Positions 13,301 through 22,303 of a DNA stretch of 64,000 nt are shown here, in pieces. Source of the DNA: Ancylostoma caninum (lineage: Eukaryota > Nematoda > Chromadorea > Rhabditida > Ancylostomatidae); contig JBAJFG010000104.1 in assembly GCA_037903475.1 (NCBI GenBank), forward strand, positions 806,001 through 870,000. The letters run 5' to 3'. Within the stretch, counting starts at the first letter, position 1; each line of letters begins with the position of its first letter. Below the pieces are notes generated by a model. The model ran no database searches and was not told the origin of the DNA. It worked only from the letters and a program-made list of their open reading frames with translations. The translations under genes and the position numbers were made by a program.

Positions 13301-14236
13301 ATAAAAACGTCAAATAACCCTAGTTTACAATGTTCCAGAAGATTCTTTTTTTAAAAAAAGTATACGCTTGGAGCACTTCAAAAATGGCATTTTGATAGAG
13401 AATAGGTGTCAGATCCGTAATCAGCATGTCAAATAACCCCTAGGCGAAGATTATTCCTGAAATCTGCGGTTTTTCTCAAATTTAAATCACAATTTTATTT
13501 AAATCTTACTTAAACTGCAGCTTTGAAAACTCCCAATCAATTTTGTGTAGTTTATGTGCCTATTTATGTAGTTTGCGCATACTATAGTTCTATAATCGTA
13601 TCGTACTATCTTCTTATCACCTAAATATCATTTAATTTCGCTAGTACCATTCACTCCAATGACTCCCTCTTCCCAAATTTTTATTTCAATCATTGCTATA
13701 ATTTCATGCCGATGAGAGCACAGACAGTAGCAGGGTGGTGAGAGGGAAGAGAGGGTAGGACGAGAGAGCTGTGGGCGTGGCCGTTGGCGGCAAAGGAGCG
13801 TATCCCTCCTGGATATGTATCCCCAAGGCACGGGAGCCTCTTTATCCTCCGCCAGGATTTCACAGTAGAAAATCTTGCCTTCAGAAAAGAACAGAGCAGG
13901 AGAAAGTAGTTGGAAAGATAACAAAGACCTCAAACATACTTGTAATGGTTTTTAATTGGTTGCGAACTGTCAACCTTGGGCCGAAGAGCAGTATTAGCGA
14001 GCTCAGTGAGAACGTCATCTCGACAAAAGCTAAAAAAATATTGTTTGATGGACTTTCAAGCATAAAAGAGCTGATGAACCTAGAACTTACTACTCTATGA
14101 GTCTCCTGTTTCCTCCCCATAACTCTTGTAGTGTATAAGAGAGCTCTAGGATATCGTTCAGTCGATTTGAGGAGACATAGGATTCAATGGTTTCGTCTCT
14201 CGATTCACCTAATTTCTTTTCTTCTTCCCAAAACAT
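7320..14236 (-). CDS. saps-1: SAPS-domain protein, regulatory subunit of protein phosphatase 6
   Basis: Complete gene of 17 exons: 14091-14236, 13940-14029, 11472-11541, 11242-11361, 11038-11172, 10851-10957, 10690-10795, 10256-10462, 10105-10194, 9917-10069, 9739-9864, 8724-8888, 8352-8665, 8154-8296, 7798-7941, 7601-7749 and 7320-7439. They join in phase to 2385 nt (794 residues). The start MFW is the one used by animal PPP6R proteins, and LQELWGGNRRLIEY matches their LQEC..NRKL. The SAPS repeats follow (YFCRDDVLTEL, LSNACMEILTLRNNN, PECVHENVMELY, NTRDQMYALD). The C-terminal ~250 residues are acidic, with repeated D/E-W motifs (LLDDWPLQ, DDWAKF, DEWADF, SDWPG). PP6 SAPS subunits target the phosphatase and its ankyrin partners. 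The exon 8 acceptor (TTTAAG) and the exon 10 and 12 donors (GTTGGA, GTCACT) are weak, so those edges are less certain. Intron 2 contains a 1.7-kb inverted duplication. Confidence 0.94.
8941..8954. repeat. Homopolymer run of 14 C within saps-1 intron 11
   Basis: A pure C run lies just upstream (in gene sense) of the exon 12 acceptor of the SAPS gene. Its length is likely to vary between individuals or to be an assembly uncertainty. On the transcribed strand it reads as G14, a possible G-quadruplex former. Confidence 0.9.
12160..13870. repeat. Large inverted duplication inside saps-1 intron 2
   Basis: The reverse complement of about 12160-12630 aligns, with many substitutions and short gaps, to about 13250-13870. 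Shared words include ATCACGATACAAAAC, CAGTTTACAA/TAGTTTACAA, CACTTCA.AAATGGCA.TTTGATA, ATCAGCATGT.AAATA, and near the outer ends AAAGAGGCTCC and CGGCCACGCCCA. The two arms are therefore old inverted copies of one repeat, around a ~600-bp centre. The whole unit lies within a 2.4-kb intron, so a transcript could fold into an imperfect long duplex. No transposase is recognisable. It could be the remains of a DNA transposon with long inverted ends, or two independent insertions. Confidence 0.7.
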
Positions 14237-14247
14237 CTAAAAAAAGG
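14237..14247 (-). promoter_or_regulatory. 3' splice site flush with the saps-1 start codon (probable spliced-leader acceptor)
   Basis: Read on the minus strand, CCTTTTTTTAG is followed immediately by the ATG of saps-1. The start itself is supported by the MFW N-terminus of the protein family. An acceptor directly before a start codon is typical of spliced-leader trans-splicing in nematodes, though a short upstream non-coding exon is also possible. Confidence 0.6.
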
Positions 14248-17021
14248 AAATTCATAACAATATCCTGAAGCATTTCTCAGCAGCTTGGTTGCGAGAAAAA
14301 TTAACAACGAAGAAATAAAGAAAATAGTGAGAGCTTTCTTGTTTGAAACAGATTTGGCAGATGAAAGCACAAATAAATAAGGATAATCTGTACTACTAAG
14401 TCAGTGACTTTGACTATTTCACCAATATTTGTTAGACTGTTAGGACTTACGATCAGACTACCAAAAAAAAAAAGAAAACAAGAGCAAGGCATCACAGAAA
14501 AAGTTTGAGAGTTCGAGAAAATTCCCAAATATTACTTGCAATACTTGCACTATAAAGCATGCAAAATAAACAACTGAAATCATTTCAAAAGCTATAACCA
14601 TATCATGCATGAAATAGAACAGAAAAAAAAACAACAACGACCGCTGCAGATGTGAACATGAACATTTGGAAAATAAACTTCAATCAAATCACAAAAAAGA
14701 TGAGCGCTCAGAACTCAAACAGGTACAAAAGTAGAAAAAGGGCTCAGTGGACCATAATCCTGCAGATTTATATGAGGAGTTCAAAATTTCAAAAATTCTG
14801 CTGCATTCCAGGAAACTCAGATGAAATGAAAGCGTCATATAAGCTGTCAGGTTTCACTGACGTGAAAATGTATCTCCCGCTGGAAAATTAGTAGACTTGA
14901 CTGCACTGAAACTTGAGGACAAATCGACCGAATGATTGGAAAATATGAAAAATGAGATGCTCTACTTATGAAGAAGATCGGGCACGAAAGTTTTTTTTTT
15001 CTGGAGCAGAGTGATGCCATGCGAATTGCACGACGGCGCGAAGGTCCGGAAAATGTGCATTGGAGCGCACTAGCCGATGTGCCTTCTCGAGAAATCTGTC
15101 GCGGTGCAGCTTCACTGCATTCTCAGTACCTCAGAAACAAATTGTCGTCAAGCATTTGGTGAGCAGGTTTCTGATCGCATCCTGCTCTACCAAACGCTTA
15201 TTGACCACGTGTTTTCACACTTCCTTGCCGACAAGTTGTCCGCCCAAAAGCATGTCCACAACTTGCTCTCACCATTTCTTCACTGACAATCTATCAGTCC
15301 TACAGAGCTGCCCGAAGTAAGGCTTGTAGAGAATGGTGGAGCCGTCTTTCTGTTGACAGCGAACGCTTTCCTTGAATCGTACCACACTAACCTTCGGCCC
15401 CTTAGCGTTGCAAATTCAGACCTTCGTGTTGAGATATGGGAGGAGACCACTGTCGTCAGGGAATCCAATAGTAAAGTGTATGTTCGGATCACACGATTTA
15501 AGATTTGCAACCAGACAAATTTCCACGAGGAATGTAGCACAAAAACGGAAAGACCGACCTGCGGTTCTTCCGGATAGCTGCTGCTGTTCTTCCAAACTAG
15601 TCCAGTGGGAAGCGGAAAGTCCGCAGCAGAAAACATTCCGAATTTTCCGACATTTACGGACATCTATACCCAACCTCGTTCTTGGCCAATCGCGGTGGGC
15701 GCGCGGAGTGGTCCTTAGAATTCTCTGCATGCAATAACGTCGAAAGACGATCTATTCGCTGAAATGAACGGTTTCATGTCTTGAAACTTGAAAGAGTCTC
15801 AAAAAAGTTCTATGGATATCCTGAAGGTGTAAAGGACTTCTAATCCTATGTAGACCAACCTGCTAAAGGACCGCTAGGCAAGCGATGTAGAAGCTCAGCA
15901 GCAGAGAGTCCACAGATGGTCGATCTCTAACAAACTCTCTCTTCTGCAGGTTTTCTGGTTTAATCGATCTTGACGGCCCTTCTGGAAGTTTCACGCGTGT
16001 CGGAATGGACCTCTGTGATCAAATATTTTCTAATCGTCACTTATTCGTATTGGATGCTGATTGTATGAGGCCAGCCCCGCCCCGCAAAAAGTTGGGTATG
16101 TCCCGCTACCACACAATAGATATAGGTCTTCTTCCAGAAAGGGTAGCTTCATTTCTGGGAAAATATGAGAAAGCTTACACTCTCTTAATTATGAAATACA
16201 TGAGTCTTTTTTCCAAATATCGATGCCATGTTTACTTGCTCTTTACACTTGAAGTAACCTAGCTCTTTTGTGTTCGCTAAGCTTGACTGAGAGAAAATGT
16301 TTTTCTTTGTTGATAGTCTTTACATTTTCAATGTGCTCTTCGTTAGATTCGACTACAGAACTTCGATTACCTGGATGAATAGACAAAAAGTTCTTAATTA
16401 GTTCAGACAATACAGTAACACATGAAACGTGAACAGGTGCCTTTAGGCGATTTTTTGACAAACGTTTCGTAAACTTCTCGCAGTTCCAAGGTTGCATTCC
16501 GCTCAGGAGACACAATCATCCCTTACCACTATCAAGATGATGAAGCAGTCGCGAACATGAACTTGTGGAAATGCTGCAAACGGGATCTACTTGTACGCGA
16601 TGAAGAATCCTTTCCAGTTTTCTATACTTAGTACCGCAAATGTAAGAGCTAAACATGTGGAGAACCACTTTTTATTAGGCGCTTATGCTGGCGAAATCGG
16701 GACCCTACTGGTAGCTGTAGTATAAATTGAAGTCTGGAAGGTCACCAGACATCACCCGCAACGATGAGATTCTTCTGCTACCTCTTCGCTATAATCTCCA
16801 TCGTTCAAAGGTAGGATCTATTACTGGACTGCAACCAGTTAAAATTCGTGGGATATGGTTTTTGTATAACAAATACCCACATGTAGTGTCCTCAGTCAAC
16901 TCGCAGATCCTTCTGAAATTCCCTTGAGTCGTGGATTATTTCGACGTTGTAGCCAAAATTGTTGCAAGTGTCAAGAAAGCGTTACAAATTTTCACATTCA
17001 AGGGAGCACTGGTCATGAATA
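14248..17021. other. Region without an assigned gene; two coding-like patches
   Basis: This is the 5' flank of saps-1. At about 14968-15740 the base composition is visibly more GC-rich, and open frames overlap on both strands (15353-15577 plus, 15280-15663 minus). This suggests the remains of a mobile element or a decayed gene. At about 15953-16100 on the plus strand a TCTGCAG acceptor precedes a frame containing LIDLDGPSGSFTRVG and HLFVLDADCMRPAPPRKK, with a GTATGTCC donor after it. That could be a real exon, but I recognise no family and cannot link it to others. Confidence 0.35.
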
Positions 17022-18027
17022 CAGGGTGGTCCAAAATTACGCAGACACGCTGAAATGTTCGTATCTAACGTTAGAAAGCGCGGTGGCAATTCTGTTTCCA
17101 AGACGGTATTTTTTACCCTACAGTGAACAAAATCCACCATCACATCTCACGAATCCTCCTATCAGCAGTGAGGAAACATGAAAAAAAGTAGAAAAACACA
17201 ACATACAAGCAGCATTTTACATTGTTTGTATGGTTTTGTTCGTATGTTTTTGTTTGTTTGTTTGTTTATGTTTATTCATATGTTTTTCTACTGCTGTGGC
17301 GTGGAAGTGCGATCTACCTAGATAATCCAACCATTTTAGAAGCGTTTGCTCCAAAGATTCAACCATTTTATAGGAGTAAAATCAGTTTTTGTTCTTGATT
17401 GAATACCACAATGAGAAATCTGCTTGAATCAGTACTGAAAATAGGATTTATGAGGAATCGGACTTGAATTCTTGTGCAAAAACAGGGCAAAAACATCTGT
17501 TAGGACTGTTTCCGGCTCTTTTTCTTAGTGTTCAGGTAGGGCAATGGAACTTGCTGGGCTTACAAACTCCTAATCCTGAAGTTCTAAGGGGTGTGTCTCC
17601 CAATGGACAATTAACAGTGTTGATTTGTTTTGATGAGCACGCCCAAATCGTGTTGAATTTCGGCGGATCCGCACCAGACCTCGGTTCTCACAACCATGGT
17701 AGGTGGTCTTTCACAGCCATTTTATTGTTTTTCTGTTCCCCAGGCCATGAATTCTTCGATGTGCTGGTTAGTGACCGTTTTGCGGAGTCCTGCTCGTTGG
17801 CATAACACGTGCGTATAGACTAAATACATGAAAAATGGAATTGGGTGATAGAACAAAGCTCAACTGACGGCCCAGCCGTTCCTGAAATTCATAGTGTTAG
17901 GTATTGTTCTGGAATAAGCTGTGTTATTGAACAGATGAACAGCAAAGGATTGGATGCAAAGTGCTAAGACTCTAGATAAGTCGAAAAACGCGCATCGCCC
18001 CCTTTGTCTTAGTTTTGGACCACCCTG
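17022..18027. mobile_element. Non-autonomous mariner-like DNA transposon (about 1 kb)
   Basis: The left end CAGGGTGGTCCAAAA (17022-17036) and the right end TTTTGGACCACCCTG (18013-18027) are perfect 15-bp inverted repeats, and similarity continues a few bases inward. This terminus is typical of mariner-family elements. A TA precedes the left end, but no TA follows the right end, so the target duplication is not intact. The longest internal frame, 17464-17805 plus, does not show a recognisable transposase. The element therefore appears to depend on a transposase supplied elsewhere. Confidence 0.75.
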
Positions 18028-18568
18028 TTCAGCAGTTTTTTAAAATGTAGAGCCGTATTTTCACAGAAACGTTGATATAGTAAGGAAACGATGGGTGAAA
18101 CGGCAGGACTTTTTCGATGAAAATAAGGCATTCGTCGGGTTCAGCGGTACGGTCCAAACACAGTGGTAAATCTTCCACACACATAAATTGGAATTTCAGG
18201 TCCAGTGCGAGCTATCCTCATCATCATGAACATGGTTTGTCGCAGTTTTCCTTCATTTATTTGGCAGAAATATTCTCAAAACATGGCATTAACCACTTTT
18301 CCGAGAAGAAAATAAATAGAGTAGAGATAGGTCTTCTTCGCCGTACTAATGAGTTCCCGGGAGGACCTATCTCTTATACCTATTTACCCGTACAGTCCGG
18401 TCCGGCAGCCACTGCAAATGGGCGCCGGCCGCCGCCACCCTTCGGCGCCCCGGTATTAATGAGCTATAAATCACTCGAGCTTGGGAGAAAGCGAAGAAAA
18501 ATACAATTTTAATCCATAGTAGACAGGGTAGCTAAGCCTAACCCTATGCTTAAGAATGGGTTTAAGGC

Positions 18569-18580
18569 TTAGGCTTAGGC
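18569..18580 (+). repeat. Two copies of the nematode telomere hexamer TTAGGC
   Basis: TTAGGCTTAGGC occurs just inside the left arm of the foldback element. About 35 bp upstream the complementary word CCTAACCC appears (near 18537-18544). TTAGGC is the telomere unit of nematodes. Two units can arise by chance, so this is a weak signal. Confidence 0.5.
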
Positions 18581-18691
18581 GTCACAGGAGTGGCCCCACC
18601 CAACTCCCTTTTCACCTAAATTTCGAAGATAAACTACGACAAGTATAAGTGTAAGTAAGATTGGACACCATTCGTACGCTGCATTGCGTGC

Positions 18692-18764
18692 GCGCATAGC
18701 TCAGTGGGTTGAGCGAATGATCGACGTTGTGGTGGTCAGGGGATCGAATCCTGCGATGTGCCAC
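18692..18764 (+). repeat. tRNA-like sequence (SINE head or tRNA pseudogene)
   Basis: TAGCTCAGTGGGTTGAGC forms an A-box with a GCTC/GAGC D-stem. CAGGGGATCGAATCCTG forms a B-box-like T-arm with a five-pair stem. The acceptor stem pairs only partly, so this is not a convincing functional tRNA. It is preceded at about 18614-18660 by a tail like that of the SINE-like element at 18838-19050. Confidence 0.55.
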
Positions 18765-18837
18765 CCTTTTGCAAATACATATAGTATGCTGCTTACGACT
18801 GCTGCAGTTATATAACAAACTCCAACATAAAAAGTAG

Positions 18838-19075
18838 CCCGGATGGCTCAGTGGTTTGAGCGGCAGATTGCAATCTGTCCCTATCGCTGGTTCCACTCCG
18901 TTGGAGATCCAGAGTTAAGTATCGCAGTGTTTGGGGTTCACTGCTTGGAACGTCCCCCGTGATCTCCTTCGGGTAGTCCAGGAAGGCATCCGGCAACGTT
19001 TTGCATAAATTTCGAAGATAAACTACGATAAGTGTAAGTGTAAGTAATAGTAATAGTGTAAGTAATAGTGAAAAA
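18838..19075 (+). repeat. tRNA-derived SINE-like element
   Basis: The head GCCCGGATGGCTCAGTGG has an A-box and a GCTC/GAGC D-stem, followed by GCAGATTGCAATCTGT (an anticodon-stem-like hairpin) and GGTTCCACTCC (B-box-like). A ~100-bp body follows, then a tail of TAAGTGTAAG/TAATAG units from about 19020. A second, 5'-truncated copy of the body end and tail (AAATTTCGAAGATAAACTAC) lies at 18616-18660. Head, body and simple-repeat tail in this order are the hallmark of tRNA-derived SINEs. The family is not one I can name. Confidence 0.65.
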
Positions 19076-19737
19076 CCACTTTTTCAAAGTTGAGGGAAAC
19101 CGGGAGAGAGTAACTCCGCCGTAAAGGACTGCTCCACGAAAGATAAATGACAGCGGTAGAACTACTTCGCAATGGATATGAAACAATTTATACGGATTTC
19201 AATTATTTCTGAGGATCCCGAATTGGATGAGCTTTACTATTCAGATGGGATAACTGAAGTACTGTGTCCATCTATAGAAGAATAACGGCCATTTTTGTAT
19301 TCGCGAAGCAGTGTACTATAGCAGAAAATGGAAGAGTTGGCTTCGCTTATTGTGTATTCAGAAATCTTTCCCCATGAAAATCACAAAAATGAAAAAAAAA
19401 AGTGAAAGTTGCGAAAATGGTCCCCTGCTTTATAGCCTTAATATATCCACTGCACTCTGTCTACTATGGACTAAAATTGTATTTTTCTTCGCTTTCTCCC
19501 AAGCTCGAGTGATTTATAGCTCATTAATACCGGGGCGCCGGAGGGTGGCGGCGGCCGGCGCCCGCCGGCGCCCATTTGCAGTGGCTGCCGGACCCGAGTA
19601 TATGGTGAGGGAACGAAACGGGCAAATAGGCAAAATTCCTTTATGAATTTTATAGCTGTTTTATAATAAATTCTTTCCTCTACATCAATAATTTCATTGA
19701 TTTACCAGAGTTTAATGTTCTGATCAGAACTTTCCAG

Positions 19738-20456
19738 TGGAGCCAGCTTATGCTGTCTTTGCCGAGCCTATTGCGCACGTAGATGTTGCACCAGCTCCTG
19801 TGGCTCCTGTCGTAGCACCAGCCCCAGTAGTCGAAACATCTCCAGTTGTAGCAGTGGCCCCAATTGTGGCACCAACTACACTTGTGGAAGCAGCACCAGT
19901 CGTCGCTCCGGCTCCAGTTTATCACGAAGTTTTCCCACAAATAATGGTGAGCAGCGTTTTGTTTCTTCTTTTCATTATTTAACCTAGAACCAGATTGCTT
20001 CATGGTTGCAAAAATATCTAAGAAAAACTACTTTGGACTCTGATCAAGGGTTATTTTAGCCCTATCACCACTACTACCCTCGTACTGAAGTGCGCAATGT
20101 TGTTCGTGCTTACGCTAAAGGTGACTTTTTGCCTTCAATAATGTTTTTACTGCTCCTCGATAACAGAAAACCGATGCTCGGCAATTTCAGAAACAGGTCA
20201 CACCTCCGACACTGCTATGGCCATGGAAGATGATCATCATGACCACCATGGTTTCGGTATATGGAACCACTTCCCAATCGCTAATGTTTATGACCATCCT
20301 CATCACGCTGCCATGCTTGAGCATTCTCCAATCGCATACTATCCCCTTGGTCACTTCTACGGTGATATGAGCTCCTATGGACCTTGGAGGACGTTTCTCA
20401 AACGCCAAAAACTGGCTGACAAAAAGTTATCTAGATCTTTTGAGAAGAAGAATTGA
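19738..20456 (+). CDS. Ala/Pro/Val-rich, His-rich protein of unknown function (5' end missing)
   Basis: Three exons are visible: 19738-19946, 20060-20120 and 20191-20456. They join in phase and end at TGA. The first opens after a TTTCCAG acceptor with one base expected from an earlier exon, which I could not find. It encodes a repetitive APVAPVVAPAPVV tract. The second encodes PYHHYYPRTEVRN. The third holds a His/Asp cluster (EDDHHDHHGFG, YDHPHHAA) and a basic tail KRQKLADKKLSRSFEKKN. An AATAAA lies 78 bp after the stop. Composition suggests a secreted structural or metal-binding nematode protein, but no signal peptide is visible in what remains and no family is recognised. The missing first exon may be upstream of the foldback element, which would make that element intronic. 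Confidence 0.65.
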
Positions 20457-20533
20457 GGTGGAGTGCCATCCATGAGCCAGCTCTCATGGGGAGCGAAAAT
20501 GTTGACAATCTATTGTAAATATTGGTGCACAAA

Positions 20534-20539
20534 AATAAA
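20534..20539 (+). terminator. Polyadenylation signal AATAAA
   Basis: A canonical AATAAA lies 78 bp after the stop codon of the Ala/Pro/Val-rich gene, in a suitable position for its 3' end formation. Confidence 0.65.
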
Positions 20540-22303
20540 TCTATCACAGTGTATTTTGTGAGAGTTGTTTCCGCCAAATCACATTTGTCTGCACGCAGTG
20601 AGAGAAAGAAGAGCCTGTGAGAAAGGTAAGACGCAAAAATATCTCACATATGTATATATAAAATGATACACATGTCTTGGCGATCAGTATGAATGCATTC
20701 GCAATAGGGCTGGACCACTGCTCGCGCAATCAGCCACAAACACACCGGAGCGCTTCGAAGCTGCGCTGCAAGTAGTTCGGCTTGACCTTTACCACCTTCG
20801 CGACAATGTGCTCAACCGGTTGACACGCATGGTGCGCTGTGTGGGACAGCGTGCTCAACCGGGTGAGCACGGGTCCCACTAGTGCAAAAGTGTCCCATGT
20901 GACACACCATGTCAAAAGCGTAAGGTCGCAAACGTGTTAAGTGGGATAGTTCAGCAGATTGAAACCGGAAGTACATACAAGAAAGGCACTTTCGGGCCAG
21001 TTTGGAGTCCTTCAACTGGATTTCTGAAATCAGGCCTGCACCATTTTCTTCTCTCAAACTAGACTCAAGCCCTGTAAAAGTATGTACATATGTATGGATT
21101 CACTTTATGATGAGAATTTAGCCAAGCAAGAGAGTATCTCCTCATAATAATGCATGGATGAGGTGGACAGAAAGATGAAACTTGTAGTGTAACCTCTCAG
21201 TGGTTTGTTTTACAAAGTTACTGTTTGTTAGCCTGTGGCATCCTTCGCCTACTATGCATTCATCGTGTCCTTTTTTCAACCTTTTCTTGAGAAATTGTTA
21301 GAATTTTAGAAAGGAAGACGTTTGCAAACTTGTAGAAATAAGTCACTGTCATAGTCAATTGTAAAGATTAGCTGTGGTTCCTCATCTTCGTCTTCTCCAT
21401 AAAATAAATCACAGCCGCTCACTCGGCTGCCAATATTAATTGGGAACCTCGGTAAATATTGTGTGGTGATTGCTTTTAGAGTTTATGTTGCTGGTATGCC
21501 CATGTTTCGTCACAGTTGTGTCTATAGAACAGTAGCTTGATGGGATTTTTTTTTTCATTTTTTTCTTCCGTCCCCTTCTCCTTCACCGGCAGTCAGTATA
21601 CACATCCTTCTTATCGAGCACGATCCAGAAGTATCACTTTGTGCATCGATACCACCCTGTGAATTGACCTCTCCGATTGGGAAGGAGTTCATCAAAAGCA
21701 GCATCCACGGTACCTTTGTTCTATCAGATCTTGTTGCACTTTGAGATCGAGCTCTATCGTAAGAATTAATTTAGTCAAATCCTTCAACTGAGATGGTTCT
21801 GGTTGCTGTCAGCATGGCTCGTTAAGGAATGGTGGCAAAGTTTATCGGAGCGGGAATAGAAGGAACAAGAAAGAAAGTGATCGTCAACAAAAACACTCAT
21901 TAACAAATGAGTGTTTCTGTTTACAGCCTCTTTCTTTATAAGCCGTTTCACGCTACAGCTCATCCGATGACATCTTGAAATGCATTCAGTCTTCTACATA
22001 GGAGCACTGATGACTTCAGCGGTGCAATATCCGTAGAATTATTTTGACCACTACCCAGGCCTCAATCACAACATATTATCTGAAAAATTTTATTAGATCA
22101 AATCAGAATTTATAAGACAATTACATTTGAGCACTCGTGTTATCCTTACAATGAACTAGAGCATTAAAATTGAATAATTCTTTAAAAAGTTCCAATCAAA
22201 TGCTTAGTGGCGCTAAAAATCTGCGTCGCCACAACCAGTTTGTGCAAAACTCGAACCTAAGAAATTATCGTAGAATACCAGTGCTATCGTTTCGGCCCAT
22301 ACA
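20540..22303. other. Intergenic region with one coding-like stretch and a palindrome
   Basis: The region lies between the His-rich gene and the 3' end of the phosphatase-like gene. At about 20665-20880 a plus frame contains TPERFEAALQVVRLDLYHLR and NVLNRLTRMVRCVGQR, with a possible GTGAGC donor near 20863. It reads like a coding exon but is isolated and unassigned. A GC-rich imperfect palindrome lies at 20841-20879. From 21.0 to 22.3 kb I see nothing more than AT-rich sequence. Confidence 0.4.

Larger units (their letters stand above)
18379..19630. mobile_element. Foldback element with ~150-bp inverted arms
   Basis: The left arm (18379-18526) and the right arm (19457-19630) are inverted copies. 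They share CCACTGCAAATGGGCGCCGG, CGGTATTAATGAGCTATAAA, TCACTCGAGCTTGGGAGAAA and CCATAGTAGACAG. The right arm carries a few extra bases in the GC-rich part. The ~930-bp interior contains two tRNA-like segments and SINE-like tails, listed separately. No transposase is present. The very high arm identity suggests a recent origin or gene conversion. Confidence 0.8.

Noticed and set aside
18569..18580. Interstitial telomere or chromosome fusion point
   Set aside because: Only two TTAGGC units are present, which can occur by chance.
18692..18905. Two functional tRNA genes
   Set aside because: A-box and B-box words are present, but acceptor stems pair poorly, the anticodon loops are irregular, and SINE-type tails are adjacent.
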